From positions 1 to 32,550 of the forward strand of contig LCCS01000008.1 of the NCBI GenBank assembly GCA_000998045.1: a stretch of DNA of 32,550 nt. The letters run 5' to 3'. Within the stretch, counting starts at the first letter, position 1. Each line of letters begins with the position of its first letter. Of the stretch, positions 16,188-24,224 are shown one piece after another. Position numbers and translations under genes: made by a program. The DNA comes from Parcubacteria group bacterium GW2011_GWD2_42_14 (GTDB taxonomy: Bacteria; Patescibacteriota; Minisyncoccia; Phycocordibacterales; UBA12088). Under the pieces are notes generated by a model. It did not search any database, was not told where the DNA came from, and worked only from the letters and a program-made list of their open reading frames with translations.

Positions 16188-19106
16188 TTAGAACGGTAGC
16201 CAGGAGAATGAAGAGGTGATTCGGTTACGTACAGTACTCCAGAGACCTCGTGTCGATGGTGAAGCGAATGACTCACTTACCGCAGCCACCTGTGTTGGTT
16301 TCGGTGTAGGAGGTGTTACGTCCTCATCGCGTATAGGTTCTGACTCTACAGCCACGGCGATGTGTGTCGAAGGTTCGGTCTCAGTAGGGGCTACACCAAA
16401 CCGTTCAAATTCTTCCTCGGGAATGTCGATTCTTCTTTCTATGAAGTTTCGCGTACGAGTTTTAAATTCTTCTATTTCGTTTTTCTGTTCATCAGTAAGA
16501 GAGAAGTCTAAGTCACTGCACCATATCTCATTGATTTTTTTCTGTGTTGTGAAGTATACGTATCCTGATGGAGTCGTCATGCCCCATGGTGCGAGTACTG
16601 TATCTGCATAGCGCACTTGGAAGTCGCGGACAGCATTGTAGGTATCCTCGTCATACGTGTTGTTTATGGTGAGGTTCTTAAATCCCTCAATGGTTCGCAA
16701 GAAGAATTGCAACTTTCCAACTTCTTGAGGATTGTTATTCTCATCGAGGTACTTAATGTATGTCGTAAGGAGAGGTGAGCACACTTTTGGTGTTACCTCT
16801 TCTTCATTAGCACTTACACGCACTGCTACCGAAGCGACAGGGGAGTCTACGGCATTTCCAAGACTGTGCTCGTAGTCGGGATGTCTGTCAGTGCCCGAGA
16901 TAAATGCTTTGTTGGTGTACACTCCAGGGGTGGTAGACCCATTAAAGAACGCGTCGTAGGAAACTACGATAGTTTCGTGACTTTTAATGACATCAAGCCC
17001 CCATCTCTGCTCATGCACCGGTTTGCCCGCCTCATCATAAATGGTATCAATCAACAGTGCATTGTAGACGGGGTCGCCCTTGTTGGTAATAGTTATTTCA
17101 TACGTGACGGAGCTAGACGCGAGTACGGTCTCTTGATCGGCGGTTTTTGTAATAGTGAGTTTTGCTGGTCCAAGTCGCAGTGCTCCACCACCTACATAGC
17201 CGAGTGTGGTGACACCGATAACCTCACGGTTGTTTGCTTCATCTGCGTCTTCTTCCTCACTATCTACTTCAAATTCTGTGGTAACGGTAGTTTGTGGAGA
17301 TACCGAACCGGAGAGACAGACAGGAAGAATAACTACAGAAGTATCTCCCGCATCAAGGTCGCCAACGTTATACCGTAGCTGACTACCTGTGCTCGTGCCG
17401 TTACCTGCAGATATTTCAATTGTTTGTTGATTTTTGTTGTAGACACCGCTCAATATAACATCGCTCGCATCACCGTCACCTAGGTTGTTGATGGTTACCT
17501 CATACGAGAAGCATGAACCACCTTGAAGCGCCCCTGAGTCAAGCGCACGCGTACCTACCCAGAGGTCTGGCTGTCCAAAGGTGATGTTGCCACTCCAGTC
17601 TCCAAAGATGTTAAAAATAGCAAGTACCCAGTTGCGACCGAGGACGTTTGTGTTTACCACGTTCACTATGTTTGCGGCAGCGGTTGCATCGCCTGTTTTT
17701 ATCGTGGCGTCACCATCAGCTGCTACTTCGTTATCGCCAGTGAGCGCAAATACTGACACGTTATTGTTAATTTCCGCAGTATTGTTGTTGGTAACAGTAA
17801 GGTTGTCGGTACTTCCCGCTGGGGTGGTAGCGAATCCTGACTCATCAAAGAAAATCTCGACTCCATCGGCTGTTTCTCGCCAGCTCATACCTTGAGGGAG
17901 GCCAAAGATTTCACCTGCCCAGTCACCATGAATGCGGAAGAGAAGGGAAAGGGAATTGCCAAAGATATTTTGATTCACCTTGTTTACTACGGTTGCGTTT
18001 GAAACAGCGTTACCTGTTTCAATAGAAGCTTGTGATCCTGAAGCGGTATTTCCTCCAGTGTCGGCCCCCACCGTGGTAGAGGAAGTAATGTTTGAAGTAT
18101 TGTTGTTGGTTACGGTCGTCTGACTACCCACTGCAGGGTTGCTCCCTTGTGCGAGCAGTTCGTTAAACCAGTCAGCGCCAGGGAAGATAATGTTACCTGT
18201 ACCAGCGTCGAAGTTGTTGACAGTCATGAGGAGATAGTTGCTGTCGGTGATATTGGTATTCACGAGGTTAAGTACGTTTGCCGATGCATAAGCATCTCCG
18301 GTGTGGACTGATGCGTCTCCGGCACTTGCGCTCGCACCGTTGTCTCCCGTGTTTGCAGTCACCGTGACATCATTGTTCACCACGGCATTATTCGTGTTGG
18401 TGATGGTCACGGTTGTCTCACTGTCTGGACATTCCTCGCCTAGGACACAACCTCCTTCTACAGGCGTGTCTCCCGTGAGTACTGAGAACCAGTTGCGCAT
18501 ATCAAGTGAGATGTTTCCGAGGAGCATATTCAAAAAGTAGAACAGTCCTGTTGAGTTAAAAATATTTGTGTTGATGACATTGACCACATTAGTACTACTG
18601 ACCGCATCGCCAGTATGTATCGTGGCAGAACCACTACTTGTGGTTGCGGTATTAGAACCAGTTTCAGCCGTTACCTCTCCTCCAAAATCCACTTCTGCAT
18701 CGTTGTTGTTGGTGACGGTCGTTTCAGAGGTGCCTGTTGCTGTGCCTGTTGCAACTGTAGCATCTGTTTCGTTGGTGTTTTGTGTCGTTGTACTTGTGAG
18801 TTCAGATGTTGCGTTTCCTGTGTCGACAAGTACATCTCCTTCTGCTTCAGGTAGTTCACCGTCTTCACCACCAGTGACTGCATCTTCTGTATTTGCGGTG
18901 GCTTCACCTTGATCACCGTCCTGTGTGGTAGACGCTGTTTCTTCTGGTTGCTCAACCGTTTCTAGAGTTTGTTCCTCGGAGTTTTGTGCATGAACATAAA
19001 ACTGTGTAGTCCCACTGAGTGCAAGGAGTCCGAACAAAAGGACTACAAAGCCCATGCGTAGACGTACCGCAATTCGTTTTTTATGAAAATAGTCTAGATA
19101 GTACAT
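16188..19106 (-). CDS. Large secreted repeat protein: four NTGDN/TGDA repeats, DUF11-like domain, C-terminal peptidoglycan-binding-like region
   Basis: Signal peptide if started at MYYLDYFHKKRIAVRLRMGFVVLLFG (ORF opens at 19190; start uncertain). Repeats such as 'TNNNTAEINNNVSVFALTGDNEVAADGDATIKTGDATAAANIVNVVNTN'; DUF11-like 'LTITKTADQETVLASSSVTYEITITNKGDPVYNALLIDTI'; C-term 'VGKLQFFLRTIEGFKNLTINNTYDEDTYNAVRDFQVRY'. Confidence 0.82.
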   Translation of the reverse strand: MYYLDYFHKKRIAVRLRMGFVVLLFGLLALSGTTQFYVHAQNSEEQTLETVEQPEETASTTQDGDQGEATANTEDAVTGGEDGELPEAEGDVLVDTGNATSELTSTTTQNTNETDATVATGTATGTSETTVTNNNDAEVDFGGEVTAETGSNTATTSSGSATIHTGDAVSSTNVVNVINTNIFNSTGLFYFLNMLLGNISLDMRNWFSVLTGDTPVEGGCVLGEECPDSETTVTITNTNNAVVNNDVTVTANTGDNGASASAGDASVHTGDAYASANVLNLVNTNITDSNYLLMTVNNFDAGTGNIIFPGADWFNELLAQGSNPAVGSQTTVTNNNTSNITSSTTVGADTGGNTASGSQASIETGNAVSNATVVNKVNQNIFGNSLSLLFRIHGDWAGEIFGLPQGMSWRETADGVEIFFDESGFATTPAGSTDNLTVTNNNTAEINNNVSVFALTGDNEVAADGDATIKTGDATAAANIVNVVNTNVLGRNWVLAIFNIFGDWSGNITFGQPDLWVGTRALDSGALQGGSCFSYEVTINNLGDGDASDVILSGVYNKNQQTIEISAGNGTSTGSQLRYNVGDLDAGDTSVVILPVCLSGSVSPQTTVTTEFEVDSEEEDADEANNREVIGVTTLGYVGGGALRLGPAKLTITKTADQETVLASSSVTYEITITNKGDPVYNALLIDTIYDEAGKPVHEQRWGLDVIKSHETIVVSYDAFFNGSTTPGVYTNKAFISGTDRHPDYEHSLGNAVDSPVASVAVRVSANEEEVTPKVCSPLLTTYIKYLDENNNPQEVGKLQFFLRTIEGFKNLTINNTYDEDTYNAVRDFQVRYADTVLAPWGMTTPSGYVYFTTQKKINEIWCSDLDFSLTDEQKNEIEEFKTRTRNFIERRIDIPEEEFERFGVAPTETEPSTHIAVAVESEPIRDEDVTPPTPKPTQVAAVSESFASPSTRGLWSTVRNRITSSFSWLPF

Positions 19107-19602
19107 ACGTAAATGTGGTAGAGATTCTTGTGAATAGGCGAGCAAAGAAGGAAGTGTGTTCGGTACTTTCAAACTCTGTCGAACTTTCATTGGATGTCTC
19201 TGTTAAGGTGATAATGGTTGATGGTGATGTCGTGTAGACAACAGGTTCATCGGTAAATGTGTTTGTACCACTCGCGTTTTGTGTAGTACGTGCCTCTACT
19301 GTGGTTGTTGCAAATGATTTCTGGTTGTTGCTTATGACCGTACTTTCAATGCGCAGGTATCCGTCGGTAGATGTTTCGTGAATTTCTTCAACGACTTCAC
19401 CGTCTACTGTGGTTTTGATATCGACAGAAGATTTTGTTTCTCCTGTTACAATCTCACCATCCTCTGCCGTATTGCCACCGCTCCCTGCTCGAACCGTGAA
19501 GTTGTTCTGTACACTTCCTGCCTCTGCAGGTGAATAAACACAGAGAGCAGTGAGCACTAGTAGAGCTATTGTCGCTGCTGTGAATATATAATGTCCTTGC
19601 AT
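19081..19602 (-). CDS. Small secreted protein carrying a minimal copy of the same repeat, C-terminal hydrophobic/basic tail
   Basis: Signal peptide 'FTAATIALLVLTALCVYSPAEAGS'; 'NNFTVRAGSGGNTAEDGEIVTGETKSSVDI' parallels 'NTFSVRANTGDNTANGG...TGDA' of the neighbour. Confidence 0.7.
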   Translation of the reverse strand: MQGHYIFTAATIALLVLTALCVYSPAEAGSVQNNFTVRAGSGGNTAEDGEIVTGETKSSVDIKTTVDGEVVEEIHETSTDGYLRIESTVISNNQKSFATTTVEARTTQNASGTNTFTDEPVVYTTSPSTIITLTETSNESSTEFESTEHTSFFARLFTRISTTFTYVLSRLFS

Positions 19603-19628
19603 GGTACTTGTGTTCGAATTACCCTCCG

Positions 19629-19664
19629 TAAGGTCTCAACGTAAACTAAAGTGTGGAGACCTTA
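19629..19664. other. Intergenic hairpin TAAGGTCTC...GAGACCTTA (9-bp perfect arms)
   Basis: Between the two minus-strand surface genes; no T-tract, so possibly a processing or attenuation element. Confidence 0.5.
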
Positions 19665-19671
19665 GTGGAAG

Positions 19672-19696
19672 GGGAAAAATAATAGATATTTTTCCC
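19672..19696. terminator. Hairpin GGGAAAAATA-atagA-TATTTTTCCC after the Gly-rich gene
   Basis: 10-bp perfect arms just downstream of the stop of 19713-20816. Confidence 0.5.
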
Positions 19697-19712
19697 TCCC
19701 CAGCTCGAAACA

Positions 19713-20816
19713 TTACCGAGTAATTCGTGTTACGTTTCGGTTCGCTACTCGCACAACACTTGCATATGAGTCAGCAAGTCCTGTAACGATTACGCCACCT
19801 TCAGCTCCGTGACCAGCATCGCCAGCATCACCAGTTGAACCAGTGTCGCCACCTTCAGCTCCGTCACCTCCTGCACCACCGTCATGTGCAGTAGCCATTG
19901 CGTCACCCCATCCGTCAGCGTCAGCGTCACCCCCTTCTCCACCTTCGCCTCCGTCTCCACCGTCACCTGCGTCTTCACCACTGGTTCCACTCTCTCCACC
20001 TTCTTCGCCGTCACCGCCGTTTGTAGTGTTGTTTCCAGTTTCAGCTTCGACTTCACCAGAGTTGTATTCCTCATCTGAGTTGTCATTGTTTACATCTACG
20101 TTTGTCTCAACAGGTACGTATGTTTTGGTGTACATCTCCCAGTGATTGTCGTCTATTAGGTCATCACTGCTAGATTCTTCTTCGAAGCTACTTCCACTTG
20201 TGTCAGTGAGTAGTCCATCCGTAGCCCATTCATCAGACTCTTGTGACCATTCTGCAAGATGTCGCTCGTAGTAGTTGTCTGCAGACTCGAAAGCCTCATC
20301 GTACATATCGCTCTCAGGAGTTATAGTTACTTCTGTAAGGTTGTCGTTTATGTCACTGTCAATGAGTACTGTTGCAAATGCATCTCCTGTGGTAATAGAA
20401 CCACCCATACCTCCGTTACCTCCGTTACCTCCGTTACCCGTATCACCTGTGTTGCCTCCCATACCTCCGTTACCGCCTTGTGCTCCGTAGCCACTTTCAG
20501 CAAGGGCTGCAGCACCGTCTCCAGCTGTAGCGTCACCTCCGTCACCTCCGTCACCAGCTTCACCTCCGTCACCAGCGTTGCTTCCACTGTTGCCACTCCT
20601 GCCACCCATTCTTCCCATTCCTCCGTTTGCAGTGTTATCTCCGGTGTTTGCTCGGACAGAAAATGTGTTTTCTACGTACGAGTCATTTGTGTTGTCTACG
20701 TCGACGTTTGTTGTAAAAGCGCCAAATGCCATTGCAGGTGCGGTAAAGATACCGAGTGCAAGAGCAGGAATAAGTGCAGTTGCTGCTACTTTATTCAAAC
20801 TTTTTTTTGTAGTCAT
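19713..20816 (-). CDS. Secreted acidic Gly-rich surface protein with two Gly-rich blocks inserted in NTGDN/TGDA repeats
   Basis: Signal peptide 'MTTKKSLNKVAATALIPALALGIFTAPAMAFG'; blocks 'GDGGEAGDGGDGGDATAGDG', 'GGNGGNGGMGG', 'GDGGDGGEGGEGGDADADG'. Confidence 0.82.
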   Translation of the reverse strand: MTTKKSLNKVAATALIPALALGIFTAPAMAFGAFTTNVDVDNTNDSYVENTFSVRANTGDNTANGGMGRMGGRSGNSGSNAGDGGEAGDGGDGGDATAGDGAAALAESGYGAQGGNGGMGGNTGDTGNGGNGGNGGMGGSITTGDAFATVLIDSDINDNLTEVTITPESDMYDEAFESADNYYERHLAEWSQESDEWATDGLLTDTSGSSFEEESSSDDLIDDNHWEMYTKTYVPVETNVDVNNDNSDEEYNSGEVEAETGNNTTNGGDGEEGGESGTSGEDAGDGGDGGEGGEGGDADADGWGDAMATAHDGGAGGDGAEGGDTGSTGDAGDAGHGAEGGVIVTGLADSYASVVRVANRNVTRITR

Positions 20817-20853
20817 GTTAGTTATGTTAATTTTTTTTGTAATGATTTTTGAC

Positions 20854-20887
20854 TTTTTCTATCTATACCGTAGTAGTGATAGAAAAA
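20854..20887. promoter_or_regulatory. Inverted repeat TTTTTCTATC...GATAGAAAAA in the 5' region of the Gly-rich gene
   Basis: 10-bp perfect arms, 14-nt loop, 38-71 nt upstream of the start codon; contains -10-like TATAGA on the minus strand. Confidence 0.5.
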
Positions 20888-21081
20888 GGTTTTTAATAGG
20901 TACCGCTTGGTAAAGCGGAGTATCGACCAAATAGCAGGCTGTAATCACTCAGCGTGGTGTTACCTACAGCCCACACGAAATAATGTTTCCAGGATTGTCT
21001 CGTGTACTCTGCAGTGATGAGTGATGAAATATGTGGGAACAATACCAAGAAGGCATGAAGCTGAAATGAAGATAAAAAAAG

Positions 21082-21107
21082 TCCGAACTATTTTTGTTCG
21101 GATTTTT
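21082..21107. terminator. Intrinsic terminator TCCGAAC-tattttt-GTTCGGATTTTT (bidirectional features)
   Basis: 7-bp stem, T5 on the + strand and A7 upstream. Confidence 0.7.
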
Positions 21108-21212
21108 GTGGTGCAGTTATAGGTGTGTATTTGATATGCCTATGTTCATGAAATGTTGTGAATTGATACATGAAAAGAATAATTTTTTTAAAGCAGAAAT
21201 ATATACACGAAT

Positions 21213-21292
21213 TGTGAGAAGGGCAGGCTACCCTTGGAAATGGAAACCAGCCTCTTGAAGAAGACTGCCGAGTTGCCCGCACCCTTCTCACA
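21213..21292. ncRNA. Candidate structured RNA of unknown class (strand unresolved; + favoured)
   Basis: Closed by 11-bp perfect stem TGTGAGAAGGG/CCCTTCTCACA with inner AGGCT/AGCCT and TCTT-gaag-AAGA hairpins; -10-like TATATA at 21200-21205 just upstream on the + strand. Confidence 0.45.
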
Positions 21293-21501
21293 CGCCATGT
21301 ACTTGTAGGATTTACACATACGGCACACTTCATCGTTGTCCGTCACAAAATATCTCTCGTAGTATTATTCATACAACTCGTTCTATTTTGTTCGGACGCC
21401 CTGAACTGTCTCTTCTGTGTAATTCTACTGATATTTGTGCCATACACGAGACGATTGAGTCAACATAAAAATCATGCTCTTTGCAAAATCTCTACAGTAA
21501 T

Positions 21502-21604
21502 TTTAAAAAAAGTTGAAAGTTTATAAAGTTCATAATGTTATAAAGTCGAAAGTGCGGTAACTCGTTACTCGTTACTCGTTACTCGGTAACTCGTAACTCG
21601 CTAC
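21502..21604. repeat. Intergenic simple repeat tract (AAAGTTNATAAAGTT module + TAACTCGTTACTCG module)
   Basis: 'aaaaagttgaaagtttataaagttcataatgttataaagtcgaaagt' then 'ggtaactcgttactcgttactcgttactcggtaactcgtaactcgctac'. Confidence 0.8.
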
Positions 21605-22093
21605 TTTATCCATCGTTACGATGGAAAACCGAATCCCTTCAAATTCACCATCCTCACGAGCTATTTCTCTAAACTGACTTGCATCGTAGGCAGGAAAGTA
21701 TACATCTCCGTCGATCTCATCGTCCACGAGCGTGAGGTAAATACGCGTGGCGTAGGGAAGCGCAAGGGCAAATATTTCACCTCCACCGATGATAGTGATT
21801 TCTTCGGTATCAAGTTCCTTTGCTTTCTCCAACGCCTCCTCAAGCGAATGACACACCAGTACTCCATCGTGTGTCCACTCTTTGTTTCGTGTAATGACAA
21901 TCGAGGTTCTGTTGGGAAGTGCTCTACCTATCGAGTCAAATGTTGCACGTCCCATAATCATAGGGTGCCCCCATGTTACCTCCTTGAAGTGTTTCAAATC
22001 ACGTGGGATTTTCCAAAGTAGGTCATTATTTTTTCCTATAGCCCGCGTCTGCTTGCTCATGGCTACGACTAGGCTAATGATAGGTGTTTTCAT
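21572..22093 (-). CDS. folA: Dihydrofolate reductase
   Basis: 'ISLVVAMSKQTRAIGKNNDLLWKIPRDLKHFKEVTWGHPMIMGRATFDSIGRALPNRTSIVITR', 'ITIIGGGEIFALALPYATRIYLT'. Start at M11 supported by minus-strand TATAAA 6 nt upstream of the ATG. Confidence 0.93.
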   Translation of the reverse strand: MKTPIISLVVAMSKQTRAIGKNNDLLWKIPRDLKHFKEVTWGHPMIMGRATFDSIGRALPNRTSIVITRNKEWTHDGVLVCHSLEEALEKAKELDTEEITIIGGGEIFALALPYATRIYLTLVDDEIDGDVYFPAYDASQFREIAREDGEFEGIRFSIVTMDKVASYELPSNE

Positions 22094-22182
22094 AGTTGTT
22101 TTATACCACTTTATACGGTGCATGTCTTTGTTGGAGGTAGTAAAAAGTGGCGATATACTCTACCTATAAAGTTACGGAAATC

Positions 22183-22818
22183 ATGCGAACGAGTACAAAA
22201 ATCAAAAAAGGGCACTCGGTAAATATAGAAAAAATTCTGAGTCGGTATTCCCACACACAGGATAGGTATATTGGCGATTATGATGAGCTTGAGTTAGTCG
22301 TTGAGGATCTCAAACAACAAGGCCTGCGTGTGGTGCTCACACAAGGTGTCTACGACCTTCTGCATGTTGGTCATGCAAAATATCTGGAGAAAGCCCTGAC
22401 CTATGGGGATGTGCTTATCGTTGGCGTAGACACTGACGAGTTTACTCGGGTACGGAAAGGTCCCAATCGTCCTGTCGTACCGTTTCAGGAAAGAATCAAC
22501 ATGCTCGCACATTTGCGCCATGTAACGATTCTGACTCAGCGAGATGTAGGGGTAGAGATAGGCGAGTTGATACGTGTCGTACGTCCCCATGTCTTGGTAA
22601 CCTCACTTTCGACAAAGGACTTTCCGAAGAAAGATGTACTTGCCTACAAAAAGTACTGCGAAGAAATAGTCACCTTGCCACAACAGGCTCCGACGAGTAC
22701 AACTGCGCGTATCAGATTCTTCACTATTGAGGGTGCCGATGAACTTGCTCGCGAGCTTACGCAGAAAATTCCCGAGGTGGTTTTGCATACGCTTAATAAT
22801 TTTAGAAAACCAGAATGA
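22183..22818 (+). CDS. Cytidylyltransferase-family nucleotidyltransferase (RfaE/TagD-like)
   Basis: 'VVLTQGVYDLLHVGHAKYLEKALTYGDVLIVGVDTDEFTRVRKGPNRPVVPFQERINML' (HxGH). Start at 22183 favoured because TATACT (22154-22159) lies downstream of the ORF-track ATG 22147. Confidence 0.85.
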   Translation: MRTSTKIKKGHSVNIEKILSRYSHTQDRYIGDYDELELVVEDLKQQGLRVVLTQGVYDLLHVGHAKYLEKALTYGDVLIVGVDTDEFTRVRKGPNRPVVPFQERINMLAHLRHVTILTQRDVGVEIGELIRVVRPHVLVTSLSTKDFPKKDVLAYKKYCEEIVTLPQQAPTSTTARIRFFTIEGADELARELTQKIPEVVLHTLNNFRKPE

Positions 22819-23648
22819 ACCACCTTGTTGCATACGTTCCCGTCCTCCATGAAGGGTACGCGAAACTTTTCAAAAAGCATGGGGGAACGATATACCTTGT
22901 GGGGCCTGAGTTTGTCTCCGAAGAATTTCCACGATTGATACGGGACCTCCGGCAATTGTCAGTCTCGGATATGGTCCGTGCGGTACAAGGGCTTGAGATT
23001 TTCGAACATGTAGAAGTGTTGACGAAAGAGGTAATGGAAAAACTACAAAAGGAAAAGGCAACTATTATCATGCCCGATGAAGAGATAAGTCATGAACTTG
23101 CGTCCAAGTATTTTTCAGATTGCCCTGTAACGTACGAGAACGTATTTTTGCGCTGGGACAAACCTATTACGTTGCGGGAAACTGTTGTTGCACCAGATTG
23201 TGTTATTTCAACAAAAGAGCTAGATAAAAAGTTCATGCAGATTGCAAAGAACGAGGCGCAGAAGAGTGCTGATTGGTGGCGTCAGATAGGTTCGGTGGCG
23301 GTAAGTGAAGGAAAGGTACTCTACACAGGACACATTAAATATCTTCCCACAGACTACAATCTCTTTGCGGCAGGTAATCCACGAGATAACTTTGACGCAG
23401 GAGAACATTCAGAGATTTATACATCGCTACACAGTGAAGCGAGTATCGTGGCACAGGCTGCCAGAGATGGAGTAAGTCTTAAGGGTGCGGAAGTGTATGC
23501 AACCACATTTCCATGTGCAAACTGCGCCCGCCTCCTTGCGGAAGCGGGTGTAGTAAAAGTGTACTACAAAGATGGGTACTCCATGCTTGATGCTGAGGAT
23601 ATTTTCAAAGCGTACAAGATAGAAGTGGTGCTGGTACAAGAAAGTTGA
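22815..23648 (+). CDS. dCMP/cytidine-deaminase family protein with an extra ~130-aa N-terminal domain
   Basis: Zn motifs 'LHSEASIVAQAA' (HxE) and 'FPCANCARLLAEAGVVKVYY' (PCxxC); 4-nt overlap with the upstream gene. Confidence 0.85.
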   Translation: MNHLVAYVPVLHEGYAKLFKKHGGTIYLVGPEFVSEEFPRLIRDLRQLSVSDMVRAVQGLEIFEHVEVLTKEVMEKLQKEKATIIMPDEEISHELASKYFSDCPVTYENVFLRWDKPITLRETVVAPDCVISTKELDKKFMQIAKNEAQKSADWWRQIGSVAVSEGKVLYTGHIKYLPTDYNLFAAGNPRDNFDAGEHSEIYTSLHSEASIVAQAARDGVSLKGAEVYATTFPCANCARLLAEAGVVKVYYKDGYSMLDAEDIFKAYKIEVVLVQES

Positions 23649-23683
23649 AAGTTTAATGTTGAAAGTTAAAAGTGCAAAGTTTC

Positions 23684-23753
23684 AAGTTCATAAAAGTAAC
23701 AAGTAAACCCCGTTGTTACGGGGTTTACTTGTTACTTTCTACTTTATGAACTT
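23684..23753. terminator. Long bidirectional terminator hairpin between convergent genes
   Basis: 21-bp perfect stem AAAGTAACAAGTAAACCCCGT-tgtt-ACGGGGTTTACTTGTTACTTT (23693-23738), extended by AAGTTCATA/TATGAACTT. Confidence 0.85.
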
Positions 23754-24220
23754 TATAACTTTTTACTTTTATACCCAAGTGCAGTAAGTATCTTTTCACC
23801 TCCTTCTTCTCGAGAGGCTCCAAAAATGAGCTGAGCATGGAGGTGGGTAACGGTGGCACCATTGTACCCTGTGTCACCCCAACGCATGACTATCGTGCCA
23901 CCCGCCATAGCATCATCTATTCGCACGTGGTTAAACATTTCAAACAAATTAACTTGTGCTTCAGGTGATAATTCCCAGAAACCAGTGCAATGCTTTTTAG
24001 AAATAAGGAGGTAGTGTTTTTTCACGCCATCATACGGAGCAAGGTTTTCTGTCAAAATCCAGTGTTCACTTTCTTTGAGTATCGGGTTTGTGTGGTACTG
24101 CATTAAATTTTCCACACAGAAGGGACATTTATTATCTGCGACAATTTTTTTCATTACCGCTATTTGGTGCGCCTGTCGCGCGTGGTCGAGATTTACATGT
24201 TTTTTGTCTTCCTTCGTCAT
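23753..24220 (-). CDS. HIT-family hydrolase
   Basis: 'CPFCVENLMQYHTNPILKESEHWILTENLAPY...HYLLISKKH', 'GATVTHLHAQLIFG' (HIT-like H.H.Q). Confidence 0.85.
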   Translation of the reverse strand: MTKEDKKHVNLDHARQAHQIAVMKKIVADNKCPFCVENLMQYHTNPILKESEHWILTENLAPYDGVKKHYLLISKKHCTGFWELSPEAQVNLFEMFNHVRIDDAMAGGTIVMRWGDTGYNGATVTHLHAQLIFGASREEGGEKILTALGYKSKKL

Positions 24221-24224
24221 ACTC

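Noticed and set aside
18568-18912. Plus-strand ORF 114 aa and similar antisense ORFs in 16216-18912
   Set aside because: Low-complexity antisense translations of the repeat protein; no recognisable motifs.
19843-20852. Long plus-strand ORFs (100-197 aa) opposite the Gly-rich gene
   Set aside because: Antisense to a signal-peptide-bearing coding gene; open frames are a by-product of GGN/GGD repeat composition, giving S/T/V or P/S-only translations.
20849-20877. Plus-strand promoter TTGACT for a transcript through 20890-21107
   Set aside because: No acceptable -10 at 16-18 nt; the region is better explained as the 5' region of the minus-strand Gly-rich gene.
21088-21333. Minus-strand 81-aa ORF
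   Set aside because: Composition is unlike the genome's proteins (Arg/Cys/Trp clusters) and it spans a terminator and the 11-bp RNA-like stem; structured RNA is more plausible, though not proven.
21557-21604. CRISPR-like array (ctcgttactcgttactcg)
   Set aside because: Units are ~9-10 bp, contiguous, and have no unique spacers; it is a simple tandem repeat of the intergenic family.
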